A DNA stretch of 64,000 bases from Vibrio coralliirubri (GTDB lineage Bacteria; Pseudomonadota; Gammaproteobacteria; Enterobacterales; Vibrionaceae): the NCBI RefSeq assembly GCF_024347375.1, contig NZ_AP025471.1:248001-312000 (forward strand). The letters are read 5' to 3'. Below are positions 8,610-15,771 of this stretch, piece by piece. The notes under the pieces were generated by a model. The model had not been told where the DNA came from, ran no database searches, and worked only from the letters and a program-made list of their open reading frames with translations. The translations under genes were made by a program, and so were the position numbers. Position 1 is the first letter of the stretch. Each line of letters opens with the position of its first letter.

Positions 8610-8951
8610 ATGCCAGCTTATAAATCAGGTAAAAAAACTCAACAATATCTTACGGAATTTAAGGTAACTGCTGTCCGACTTTCGCTTCGAGAAGGAGCTA
8701 CAGTTAAAAGCGTGGCGCTATCATTAGATATCCACCCTTATATGCTTTCTAAATGGCGAAAGGACTATAGAGAAGGGGTTATTATGGAAGATAAACGTAA
8801 GAAAAGGACTCAGATCCCGAGCCAGAAAACTGAGTCTAGTCGGATTGCAGAGCTCGAACGTCAGAATGAACAACTTAAGCTCGAGAATGACTTGCTAAAA
8901 AAGTGGCAACGATTCGTTGCCCAAGAAAATCGACAAAATTCCGATTCATAG
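8610..8951 (+). CDS. IS3-family transposase OrfA
   Basis: This protein of about 113 residues has an N-terminal helix-turn-helix (ATVKSVALSLDIHPYMLSKW) that would bind the element ends. It is followed by a basic stretch and a leucine-zipper-like coiled coil (RIAELERQNEQLKLENDLL). The ATG at 8610 follows GGAGGT by 4-5 nt, and is preferred over an in-frame TTG at 8598. Near its 3' end the A AAA AAG heptamer at 8897-8903 can shift ribosomes into orfB. Confidence 0.88.
   Translation: MPAYKSGKKTQQYLTEFKVTAVRLSLREGATVKSVALSLDIHPYMLSKWRKDYREGVIMEDKRKKRTQIPSQKTESSRIAELERQNEQLKLENDLLKKWQRFVAQENRQNSDS
8897..8903 (+). promoter_or_regulatory. Programmed -1 frameshift site of the IS3 element
   Basis: A AAA AAG heptamer within the orfA/orfB overlap. 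The orfA codons CTA AAA AAG are positioned so that a -1 slip enters the orfB frame. This is the standard way IS3-family elements make the OrfAB transposase. Confidence 0.75.
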
Positions 8952-9790
8952 CCCATTACAAAACGCGTTATTCCATTGTATTGATGTGCCGTTTTCTATC
9001 TGTTTCTAAGTCGGGTTACTACGCATGGCTTGATAGAGAACCAAGCCGCTACGATCAAGAAGAGCAGGCTTTGAAGAAGCGTATAATTAAAGTGTTTACC
9101 CAGAGTCGAGAGACTTACGGCAGCCCACGAGTTCATGCAGAACTGAGGCGCCAAGGCGTTTTGGTTAGCCGAAAGCGTGTGGCTCGGATCATGAGAGAGC
9201 AAGGGCTAAGAGCACGAAGTTATCGCATTTACATGAAAATGGCCAAGCTACATCGGTTCTATCAATCGATTAAGAATATTAAAAAAGATACACCAAAACC
9301 AACGGCAGTTAATCAACAATGGTCTGGAGATCTAACGTATATAAAGCAAGGTAAACGTTGGATGTATCTAGCCGTCGTTATCGACCTTTACTCACGTAAA
9401 ATCGTCGGTTGGTCGCTTGGTAGTAAGAAGAGTACACAGCTAACGATGAGTTCGTTGAGAATGGCGATTAGAAATCGAAAGCCACAAGAGCACCTGTTAT
9501 TTCATACTGACAGAGGCTCTGAATATCGGGCCCATGAAGTTCAAGCTTTACTATCAAAACATGGAATTGTCCCAAGCATGAATCGTCCAGGTCATTGTAC
9601 TGATAATGCAGAGGTGGAGTCGTTCTTCCATACGCTTAAAGGTGACATAATTAGGAAAAATAGCTTTAAAAGTGAGAAGCAGCTTAGAGATAAACTTGCT
9701 GGTTATATCCAGCATTTTTATAACCGTTATAGACTGCATTCAAGTCTTGGATATCGAACCCCGCATGAATATGAAGTAGCGACGGGTTAA
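8903..9790 (+). CDS. IS3-family transposase OrfB (DDE integrase domain)
   Basis: This 295-residue catalytic half of the IS3 transposase has an HTH_21-like start (ETYGSPRVHAELRRQG), then the retroviral-integrase DDE core. The first Asp is in WSGDLTYI, the second in HTDRGSEY, and the Glu in DNAEVESFFHTLK. The C-terminus has the family's YNRYRLHSSLGYRTP motif. The frame opens at a GTG inside the slippery site at 8903, so it is probably translated mainly as the OrfAB fusion. No disruption is seen. Confidence 0.92.
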   Translation: MATIRCPRKSTKFRFIAHYKTRYSIVLMCRFLSVSKSGYYAWLDREPSRYDQEEQALKKRIIKVFTQSRETYGSPRVHAELRRQGVLVSRKRVARIMREQGLRARSYRIYMKMAKLHRFYQSIKNIKKDTPKPTAVNQQWSGDLTYIKQGKRWMYLAVVIDLYSRKIVGWSLGSKKSTQLTMSSLRMAIRNRKPQEHLLFHTDRGSEYRAHEVQALLSKHGIVPSMNRPGHCTDNAEVESFFHTLKGDIIRKNSFKSEKQLRDKLAGYIQHFYNRYRLHSSLGYRTPHEYEVATG

Positions 9791-9826
9791 AGAGAATAGG
9801 GTGTCCATTTTATCGGGTGAAGATCA

Positions 9827-9928
9827 TTCGCAACGCGTGGCATTTTCACTATGCGTTGAATTTAGTGATTAAGGTGGTTTTCGGCGACATCGGTATTGCG
9901 TTGCTCACCCCTTAGCAGGGCGTTATAA
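9827..9928 (+). other. attC site 1, right part
   Basis: Begins TTCGCAACGCGTGGCATTTT and ends GCAGGGCGTTATAA. This is the arm-and-core half of a Vibrio-type attC site, ending in the conserved GTT where cassettes are joined. The next cassette (toxin-antitoxin) starts immediately after it. Confidence 0.85.
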
Positions 9929-9971
9929 CACAGAATCAACTTCTTGCTCAAAAGGGGCAGTTGAACTATTA

Positions 9972-9990
9972 TTTGTACGTTATTTTGTAC
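9972..9990 (+). promoter_or_regulatory. Candidate operator/promoter of the toxin-antitoxin cassette
   Basis: TTTGTAC occurs at 9972 and 9984 as a 12-bp-spaced direct repeat, 16 bp before the antitoxin start, with TTGAAC upstream as a possible -35. Antitoxin-toxin autorepression at such repeats is usual. A ribosome site (TGGAG) follows. Confidence 0.4.
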
Positions 9991-10005
9991 TAACTGGAGT
10001 TCAAT

Positions 10006-10287
10006 ATGAGTCGTATTCATTTCGATCAAGATATTCAGCCTTTGTCTGAGTTTCGTGCCGGTGTAGCTTCATACATCAAACAAATCAATGAGACTCGTCG
10101 TCCATTGGTTATTACGCAACGTGGCAAAGGTGTTGCTGTTGTTCTCGATGTTGCTGAGTATGAAGCAATGCAAGAGAAAATCGAATTACTGGAAGAAATG
10201 CGCACAGCAGAAGCTCAGTTAGCTTCTGGTCTCGGTGTTTCCAATGATGATGCGCGTGCTCAAGTACTTGGGCGCATTAAAAAATGA
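10006..10287 (+). CDS. Phd/YefM-family antitoxin (cassette gene)
   Basis: This 93-residue antitoxin would bind and neutralise the toxin encoded by the next gene and repress the shared promoter. The N-terminal half has the Phd/YefM pattern (PLSEFRAGVASYIKQINETR, then PLVITQRGKGVAVVLDVAEY). The C-terminal part is a charged helix that would wrap the toxin. The stop overlaps the toxin start (ATGA), so translation is coupled. Such pairs are common in Vibrio cassette arrays, where they are thought to stabilise them. Confidence 0.88.
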   Translation: MSRIHFDQDIQPLSEFRAGVASYIKQINETRRPLVITQRGKGVAVVLDVAEYEAMQEKIELLEEMRTAEAQLASGLGVSNDDARAQVLGRIKK

Positions 10288-10571
10288 AAGTAGTCTGGTC
10301 TCCATTAGCACTTCAGAAACTAGGTGATGCAGCGGAGTTTATTTCTTTGGATAACCCACCTGCAGCAGAGAGGTGGGTAAACGAAGTTTTTGATAAAACT
10401 GAACTACTTGGAAGTATGCCTGAAATGGGGCGGTTTGTTCCTGAAATGCCCCACACGAACTATCGCGAAATCATCTTTGGTCACTATCGTATTATCTACA
10501 GTTTAAGTCACGAAATCCGCGTACTAACAGTTCGTAATTGTCGTCAAATTTTATCGGAAGATGACGTGTAA
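10284..10571 (+). CDS. RelE/ParE-family toxin (cassette gene)
   Basis: This 95-residue toxin is partner of the overlapping Phd-type antitoxin. The RelE/ParE fold is indicated by VVWSPLALQKLGDAAEFI, then the loop GRFVPEMPHTNYREIIFGHYRIIYSL, and a C-terminal strand LTVRNCRQIL. The R(x)YRIIY core is typical. ParE-type members inhibit gyrase and RelE-type members cut mRNA; the sequence alone does not decide which. Its stop is followed by an attC site after 10 bp, so the pair forms one cassette. Confidence 0.87.
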   Translation: MKVVWSPLALQKLGDAAEFISLDNPPAAERWVNEVFDKTELLGSMPEMGRFVPEMPHTNYREIIFGHYRIIYSLSHEIRVLTVRNCRQILSEDDV

Positions 10572-10581
10572 AACTGTGTTA

Positions 10582-10697
10582 TAACAAACTGTTTAAGAGT
10601 GATTCGCAACGCGTGGCATTTTCACTATGCGTTGCGTTTAGTGTTTAAGGTGGTATGCGGCGGCATCGGTATTGCCTTGCTCACACCTTAACAGGGC
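10582..10697 (+). other. attC site 2, left part (VCR-like), cut by IS1111-type element
   Basis: Starts TAACAAACTGTTTAAGAG, shares GATTCGCAACGCGTGGCA with site 1, and ends CCTTAACAGGGC. It breaks exactly before the conserved GTT. The core (GTTAAAT) reappears at 12030. The reconstituted site is 123 nt. Confidence 0.87.
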
Positions 10698-10923
10698 TAC
10701 ATGGACTCCCTCTTTTGTCAACAATAGCTCCCGCTGACAACAGTGGATCGGACAGCAGCTCTACATTCGGTGTTTAATCGGATTCGTTCCGTCACCTTGA
10801 TGATATTCGCTTGATGCCAGCCTCATTCGTTAAACAGTATTTATTACTTCCCAATTAAACAGGTTTAGGCATCTCGGTCTGGTCATATTGTCATCATTTG
10901 CTATTGCTTTGACTCGGTGAGTG
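10698..10923 (-). ncRNA. Predicted bridge RNA region of the IS1111-type element
   Basis: These 226 non-coding bases lie 3' of the transposase, while only about 76 bp lie 5' of it. In IS1111-type elements the guide (bridge) RNA that pairs with donor and target DNA is encoded at the transposase 3' side. A 12-nt stretch TCATTCGTTAAA at 10823-10834 is identical to the right junction with the attC core at 12024-12035, and AACAGG at 10858 matches the left target flank at 10690. RNA boundaries and fold were not determined. Confidence 0.5.
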
Positions 10924-11952
10924 TTAACCGTTTACATAGTTAATCTTGTACTCTTTTCCCGTTGTTAATAATGCCCATATTATACGAGCGTTCTTTGCTG
11001 CTAGGGCGACAGCTGCTCGTTTATAACCTCGTCGTTCAACGAGTTGATTTAACCAAATACTGTTGCGATCGGTTTTCTCTTTACATCGTGCAATAACGGC
11101 TCTTGCGCCATGAATAAGTAGAGTGCGAATGTGTTTTTCGCCTCTTTTGCTGATGCGACCAAGATGAACATGACCACCTGTTGAGTATTGTCTTGGAACC
11201 AACCCTATCCAAGCAGCGAATTGGCGGCTGGAGCCAAATTGTTTGGCGTCATTGACTGTCGCGACAATGGCACTTGCACTGTGTTCACCGACACCTGGAA
11301 TATCCATGAGGGTTTTGGCTGATGCCATCTCTCGGATTAAAGCAGAGACTCTGCGATCATAGTGCAGTACTTCTAGGTTAAGGTTTTGAATCTTGTTTGA
11401 TAGATCTTGAAGTAGCTCTCGAGCGAGTATAGGCAGCCCATTTCCTGCATCTTCAAGGACACTACCAATAGTGTTTTGAGCCGAGTAGCGCCCCTGAGGC
11501 ATCACAATACCAAATTCGGAAAGCAAACCTCTGAGCTGGTTAATAGTCGCCGTTCTTGTTTTAATTAGCCCCTGTCGAATACGATGCAGGCAAAGCACAG
11601 CTTGTTGCTCTTCACTTTTTATAGAGACAAATCGTGTTTTGGGTCTAGATACCGCTTCACAGATGGCCTCCGCGTCATTGGCATCGTTCTTCTCATTTTG
11701 TCGATATGGAATAACGAATTTGGACGCCATAATTTTCGGGTTATGACCGAGTTTCAGTAGCTCTCTCGCCCAGTGGTGTGCACCAGAGCACGCCTCCATA
11801 CCGATGAGGCAGGGCGGTAACTTCGCGAATGTGTCTAAGAGTTTGTTTCTTTTGACAGTTTTGCGTAGAACACACTTGCCATATGCATCAACGCCGTGAA
11901 TACTGAACACATTCTTGGCGAGGTCAACGCCAATAGTTTGAATGGTGGACAT
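10924..11952 (-). CDS. IS110/IS1111-family transposase (DEDD recombinase)
   Basis: This 342-residue transposase has an N-terminal RuvC-like DEDD domain: D in IGVDLAKNVFSIHG, E in IGMEACSGAHHWA, and two Asp in KNDANDAEAI. A coiled region and the C-terminal Tnp_20 domain follow (DIPGVGEHSASAIVATV, then GSSRQFAAWIGLVPRQYSTG and SKRGEKHIRTLLIHGA). In this family DNA cutting uses the DEDD site with a Tnp_20 serine, directed by a bridge RNA. The reading frame is intact, so the element may be active. It is read against the cassette direction. Confidence 0.95.
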   Translation of the reverse strand: MSTIQTIGVDLAKNVFSIHGVDAYGKCVLRKTVKRNKLLDTFAKLPPCLIGMEACSGAHHWARELLKLGHNPKIMASKFVIPYRQNEKNDANDAEAICEAVSRPKTRFVSIKSEEQQAVLCLHRIRQGLIKTRTATINQLRGLLSEFGIVMPQGRYSAQNTIGSVLEDAGNGLPILARELLQDLSNKIQNLNLEVLHYDRRVSALIREMASAKTLMDIPGVGEHSASAIVATVNDAKQFGSSRQFAAWIGLVPRQYSTGGHVHLGRISKRGEKHIRTLLIHGARAVIARCKEKTDRNSIWLNQLVERRGYKRAAVALAAKNARIIWALLTTGKEYKINYVNG

Positions 11953-12028
11953 AGTAACCTCCAGTTCTTCAGCGTGTACTAAGTAAGTATGGCACGCAGA
12001 GTGTCAGGTAGAGGGAGTCCATATCATT

Positions 12029-12036
12029 CGTTAAAT
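12029..12036 (+). other. attC site 2, right core (CGTTAAAT)
   Basis: The conserved GTTRRRY core of attC site 2, matching as GTTAAAT, separated from the rest of the site by the IS1111-type element. The following cassette gene has its ribosome site only 4 bp further on. Confidence 0.8.
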
Positions 12037-12050
12037 GGCTAGGAGGCACC

Positions 12051-12596
12051 ATGCGAAAACTACTTATAGGTATGATGTGTTTGGGTTTTACTTTATCAGC
12101 AAACGCAGACTGCGATTCAATGAAGTTCGATTTAATAGGTTCTAAATCGATCGAGCATATTGCACCAGACAGTGATGCTTCACTGCATCTCACGTATTCT
12201 GACAGAAGTGCTATAGAGGTTCTCGTTAAAGATATACGTCAAATAGTCAGTTCTAATATGTCGGCAAACAAGTCATATGTAGCTGAATCAAAGGAACGGT
12301 TGTTACATGCATTAAACCAACAACAATCCAATGAAGGAGTTGAATTCGAGGTGTTTCTTAGTTCAATTGACGGTTATGAAGACTCACCTGAATTAGTTAG
12401 AACGCACATGTATGTAGGGCTGCTACGTGCGATAGAGTGGGCAATCTATAAAGGTAAAAGCGTAGCGCTGGTTGATGGTGAATCACTACTCGAGAGTAAA
12501 ATGACACTCTATCAAAGCGATACTGACCCAAGTGTTCGTAGGTTAATATATGAGTCTCAGAACGTGACTTTGTATGAAATATGTGGGCAGATTTAG
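12051..12596 (+). CDS. Exported protein of unknown function (cassette gene)
   Basis: This 181-residue protein is not recognised. It begins with a clear Sec signal peptide (MRKLLIGMMCLGFTLSANA, likely cleavage before DCDS), so the mature form of about 162 residues would be periplasmic. It has one Cys right after the cleavage site and one near the C-terminus (YEICGQI), which could form a disulphide. The middle is rich in charged helices. A consensus ribosome site AGGAGG lies 5 nt before the ATG. Its position between two attC cores makes it a complete cassette. No domain can be assigned. Confidence 0.75.
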   Translation: MRKLLIGMMCLGFTLSANADCDSMKFDLIGSKSIEHIAPDSDASLHLTYSDRSAIEVLVKDIRQIVSSNMSANKSYVAESKERLLHALNQQQSNEGVEFEVFLSSIDGYEDSPELVRTHMYVGLLRAIEWAIYKGKSVALVDGESLLESKMTLYQSDTDPSVRRLIYESQNVTLYEICGQI

Positions 12597-12604
12597 TAGC
12601 CATT

Positions 12605-12729
12605 TAACAAACAATTTAAGCAGATTCGCAACGCTTGGTATTTTCAGTTTTAATCGTTGGGCTTTGTGTTTATGGTGGTAATGCTTAGTTTGGTGGTAGC
12701 GTTGCTCACTACTTAACGTGGCGTTATAC
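12605..12729 (+). other. attC site 3 (VCR-like), uninterrupted
   Basis: This complete site of about 125 bp begins TAACAAACAATTTAAGCAG and ends ACGTGGCGTTATAC. It shares ATTCGCAACGC and the outer TAAC/GTTA arms with sites 1 and 2 but diverges in the central part. It separates the exported-protein cassette from the acetyltransferase cassette. Confidence 0.85.
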
Positions 12730-12748
12730 CGAAAGGAGAAAAATTAAC

Positions 12749-13267
12749 ATGGAGTTAGTTTCACCGTCACGAGAACTAGAATCAGCTTTTCTGGTTATGT
12801 ATAGAGATTTTGCTGACAAAGACGTTGATAATTCAGAGTATTACAGTGAATGCGAAACTAGTTTTTCATCTTATGTTCAGCGTCTGAGTGATGAATCAAA
12901 GGGTATTAATCTCAGAGAGGGCTATGTTCCATGTAGTCATTTCTGGCTAGTAGATTCTCACGGCAATATTATCGGTGCTATAAGAGTTCGTCATAACATC
13001 GAGAATGAGTTTTTGTCGTTGGAAGCAGGTCATATTGGCTATGATATTGCGCCTTCATTTCGCGGTCGAGGCTATGGAAAGCAAATACTTAAACTTGCGC
13101 TGATCGAAGCGAAAGCGCTTGGAATAAATCGGGCTTTGGTTACCGCCGATGAAGATAATTATGCCTCACGTAAAGTTATCGAAGCCAATGGGGGAGAGCT
13201 TGAAAATATAGTAATGGGCAAGGTCTTTCCTAACCTGTTGGCAAGGTATTGGATTCGCTGCGAGTAG
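12749..13267 (+). CDS. GNAT-family N-acetyltransferase (cassette gene)
   Basis: This 172-residue acetyltransferase has the acetyl-CoA site of motif A visible as IGYDIAPSFRGRGYGKQIL, preceded by the strand HFWLVDSHGNIIGAIRVRH. A C-terminal DEDNYASRKVIEANGG (motif B, conserved Asn) is present, so the fold appears complete. The acceptor substrate cannot be read from the sequence; GNAT cassettes include antibiotic and amino-acid modifiers. The ribosome site AAAGGAG lies 12 nt before the ATG. It is the last cassette of the array, followed by a truncated attC remnant. Confidence 0.9.
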   Translation: MELVSPSRELESAFLVMYRDFADKDVDNSEYYSECETSFSSYVQRLSDESKGINLREGYVPCSHFWLVDSHGNIIGAIRVRHNIENEFLSLEAGHIGYDIAPSFRGRGYGKQILKLALIEAKALGINRALVTADEDNYASRKVIEANGGELENIVMGKVFPNLLARYWIRCE

Positions 13268-13272
13268 CGGTA

Positions 13273-13291
13273 TAACAAACGTTTAAGAATC
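13273..13291 (+). other. attC remnant at the right edge of the array
   Basis: TAACAAACGTTTAAGAATC matches the first 19 bp of the upstream attC sites, then the similarity stops. This marks the right boundary of the array against the core chromosome. Confidence 0.65.
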
Positions 13292-13304
13292 AACCCAACC
13301 AAAC

Positions 13305-13331
13305 AGGGCGCCATTTACAGGCGCCCTTTGT
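13305..13331. terminator. Hairpin terminator between cassette array and DoxX gene
   Basis: AGGGCGCC (13305-13312) pairs with GGCGCCCT (13320-13327) around a 7-nt loop, followed by TTGTGTT. It lies between convergent genes and may serve both directions. Confidence 0.65.
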
Positions 13332-13332
13332 G

Positions 13333-13731
13333 TTAGTTGGAAACGCTGTAAGTGTCGTAGTCGCGGAGTAAGAAGATTGCGACACAGGCTGCGAGCATTG
13401 GCCAAGAGGCGAAGAACAGTAGGTTGTTGAACGGGTCCATGTATTTTCCAAAAGAGGAAAAGGTTGAGCCTGCGTGCAGAACTAAAATGGCTCCGTAGGT
13501 GTATTTTTTCCACATACCTACAACGAATGCGCCTAAAAATCCGAGCTGCGCGACACCCAGAGCCATCATCGCATTGTTCGAGATGTCGATGCCGTAAAAG
13601 CCGGACAGTACTTTTGTCGCGTGCTCCGGGACAAGGATCTTATCCAAGCCCCAGAATAAGAAGACGATAAAAATGCCGATTCTCAGCAGTAGTAGGCTAG
13701 TTGCCAGTTTAGTTTGAAGTGTCTTTTCCAT
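13333..13731 (-). CDS. DoxX-like small membrane protein
   Basis: This 132-residue inner-membrane protein has four predicted transmembrane segments (around 8-30, 52-74, 78-96 and 100-122). The N-terminal LLRIGIFIVFLFWGLDKIL and the Gly-rich second helix suit the DoxX/DUF417-like group. The function is unknown; relatives are linked to quinone or thiol redox roles. It is a single gene with its own start and a hairpin after its stop. It marks the right-hand core flank of the cassette array. Confidence 0.6.
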   Translation of the reverse strand: MEKTLQTKLATSLLLLRIGIFIVFLFWGLDKILVPEHATKVLSGFYGIDISNNAMMALGVAQLGFLGAFVVGMWKKYTYGAILVLHAGSTFSSFGKYMDPFNNLLFFASWPMLAACVAIFLLRDYDTYSVSN

Positions 13732-13827
13732 GATATCCCTTGTGATGCATTCAATGATGCGATGATTTAAATGTTCATCAAAGGAGACCCATAGCCTTCT
13801 CGTTTTCTTTCGCAGTTTTTCAGTGGC

Positions 13828-15399
13828 TTATGTAACAGGAAATGTCTGGTTGGTTTGTTCCTCAACGTTATCGGACTCAAAATGCTGTTGCTTGAGTAAG
13901 CTGATAGTCAGGTTTATCGGCATCGGCTTATAAAAATAGAAGCCTTGGATATAGTCGACACCAAGCTTAGATAAGATTTTCACTTGGGATTCGTACTCGA
14001 CACCTTCGACGATGACTTGCATGCCTAAGGTGCGTGATAGTTGAAGCATGGACTCTAGCAGAGGGAGACCAAAGCTGGATTCGTCGGATATGTTTTTCAC
14101 GAACACGCGATCAATCTTGAGAATGCTAAACGGGAACTGCCTTACAAAATCTAACCCTGCGTAGCCTGTACCAAAATCATCAATCGCAACTCTTACGCCC
14201 ATGTTTGATAGCTTGGTTAGGTTGTCTCTAATTTTGACCATGTCGGCATCAGAACATTCACCATCTTCGGTTACTTCGAAAACCACCTGCTTGAGAATCT
14301 CAGGGTGTCTTTTAAAGATGCTGATCACCTTGTTAGAGAAGTTACTGTTGGACACAACGTTGCGGCTGATGTTGACGCTGATGTACTTTGAGTCGAACAC
14401 ATCTTGATTGCTTTTCAACGTCATTAATACTTTGCGCAGCACGAAGTAGGTGAGCTCCTCAATCAACCCTAAGCTTTCAGCAAGCGGAATGAAAATAGCA
14501 GGGGAGACGTTACCTTCAATTGGGTCGTTCCATCGTAATAACGACTCACAGCCGACGATCTCATTGGTGTTTTGGTTAACGATGGGCTGCATGTGAACAT
14601 GAAGGTGCTGGTTTTTTAGCGCACTTGAAAGCGAATATTCTAAGCTGCGTTGGCTCTGCTTTTTATGCTTGATGGAAAGGAGAATAATGGTGGTGATTCC
14701 GGCCATCAAAAAGCCAAACCATAAATAGCTCAACATGAAGTGAAGATAAAACTGATACCCAATGTATGAGGTGATGGTCAATGGGTAGGTGTTTGATTGT
14801 ATCCGCACCTTGGCGATTGAGGAGTCAATATCGGTAGGGTGGATATCTCTTTTGATCACTTCAACTTTGGCCTGTATTCCATGGTTGCTAAGATTTGTTT
14901 CAACAAGGTCATAGATGAAGTGTGGCGGAATCATCAGGCTCACTCCGGCATCTTCTTTGTTCGAGAAAATGAGCATGATGGACTGAACTTGCGTGATGGC
15001 CGAGTTGGAATACGACAGGGTCGTTAAATTCGGATCGTCGTTGAGTCGCTGCCTGATGGCGCTGTATAGGCGAAATGAAACGTCACCATCGGTGGTTGAA
15101 CAGTAAAATCGGTTCTGTTTATTGAATACCGCTGCTTCTTTTACCCAATCGGCTTCAAAAACGTTTTGTCGAAGCTGTCTAACGATCGCGTCGCAAGACT
15201 GTTCAGGTCTAACTTCAGATAAAAAACGGTCGAACCTTGATTGGATCCCTTCTAACCTGGTTTCGACTAACCTTGATGTGTCTTCGGTTAATGTTTGGTA
15301 GTGATACGGTGTAAAAGGAATGAGCATTGCCATGGAAAAAAAGAAAGAAATGGCAAAGTAAAATGAAGTCTTGGCAATGTTTTGGTACTTGATATCCAT
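13828..15399 (-). CDS. CSS-motif EAL-domain c-di-GMP phosphodiesterase
   Basis: This 523-residue inner-membrane protein would lower cyclic-di-GMP. An N-terminal TM (about 11-32) is followed by a periplasmic CSS-type sensor with Cys69 and Cys100 (FYCST, where the family motif is CSS), a second TM (about 222-246), and a cytoplasmic EAL domain. The signature reads ESL instead of EAL (VGCESLLRW), keeping the Glu. Other catalytic residues are present: NISRN, EVTEDGE, IDDFGTGYAGLDF, KIDRVFV and EGVE...QGFYFYKP. Activity is therefore likely. In E. coli relatives, the disulphide state of the two Cys controls activity. It stands alone. Confidence 0.92.
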   Translation of the reverse strand: MDIKYQNIAKTSFYFAISFFFSMAMLIPFTPYHYQTLTEDTSRLVETRLEGIQSRFDRFLSEVRPEQSCDAIVRQLRQNVFEADWVKEAAVFNKQNRFYCSTTDGDVSFRLYSAIRQRLNDDPNLTTLSYSNSAITQVQSIMLIFSNKEDAGVSLMIPPHFIYDLVETNLSNHGIQAKVEVIKRDIHPTDIDSSIAKVRIQSNTYPLTITSYIGYQFYLHFMLSYLWFGFLMAGITTIILLSIKHKKQSQRSLEYSLSSALKNQHLHVHMQPIVNQNTNEIVGCESLLRWNDPIEGNVSPAIFIPLAESLGLIEELTYFVLRKVLMTLKSNQDVFDSKYISVNISRNVVSNSNFSNKVISIFKRHPEILKQVVFEVTEDGECSDADMVKIRDNLTKLSNMGVRVAIDDFGTGYAGLDFVRQFPFSILKIDRVFVKNISDESSFGLPLLESMLQLSRTLGMQVIVEGVEYESQVKILSKLGVDYIQGFYFYKPMPINLTISLLKQQHFESDNVEEQTNQTFPVT

Positions 15400-15651
15400 A
15401 GTTGGAGAAGCGTTACCGATTTATGTGAGCATTCGATTTAATTTATAAAGTTAACGATTACGTAGCAATATAAATAATTAATATTGTGAATGTAGGCACG
15501 AATTATTGATATAAATAATATGTTTTCTAGTTTTACCAGCTAAATCTGAGCGTTATCTCGTTTATTTGAGTTATCGAGGCGTCATTTTTGATGATTCATG
15601 CGGATAACAAATGTTTATGTCCTGATAAATTTTATTGTTATTTGGTCTGGC

Positions 15652-15696
15652 TGAATGAGTTGAATGAGTTGAATGAGTTGAATGAGTTGAATGAGC
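15652..15696. repeat. 9-bp minisatellite, five copies
   Basis: TGAATGAGT repeats in tandem five times, with the last copy ending in C. It lies in the 372-bp gap between the EAL gene and the lprI-like gene, 76 bp before the latter's start. The rest of the gap is A/T-rich promoter-like DNA with no gene seen. Copy number could vary by slippage and change promoter spacing. Confidence 0.85.
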
Positions 15697-15771
15697 TGAA
15701 TATTGAGCCATGTTTAAATTAATAAAGTCACGACACGATTCGTTTTGGTGGTGACAGCATAAGGGATGTTT

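Larger units (their letters stand above)
8560..9826 (+). mobile_element. IS3-family insertion sequence inside attC site 1
   Basis: The element is 1267 bp. Imperfect 27-bp terminal inverted repeats lie at 8560-8586 and 9800-9826; they share ACCCGAT and TGGACACC and have TG...CA ends. A 3-bp target duplication TTC flanks it (8557-8559 and 9827-9829). It carries orfA and orfB overlapping in different frames, with an A6G slippery site, so the transposase would be made by -1 frameshifting. All DDE residues are present and the element looks complete. Confidence 0.92.
10698..12028 (-). mobile_element. IS110-family (IS1111 type) element at the attC core
   Basis: The element is about 1.33 kb. Perfect 13-bp inverted repeats ATGGACTCCCTCT lie slightly inside each end (10701-10713 and 12010-12022), the subterminal arrangement of the IS1111 group. 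No target duplication is seen. The outer bases are TAC on the left and ATCATT on the right; one base of end position (the C at 10697/12029) is ambiguous. It carries one DEDD transposase on the minus strand and a long non-coding stretch downstream of it. Confidence 0.88.

Noticed and set aside
10924..11952. Transposase as part of a phage or integrase-type island
   Set aside because: The DEDD and Tnp_20 motifs and subterminal repeats identify a self-contained IS110/IS1111 element.
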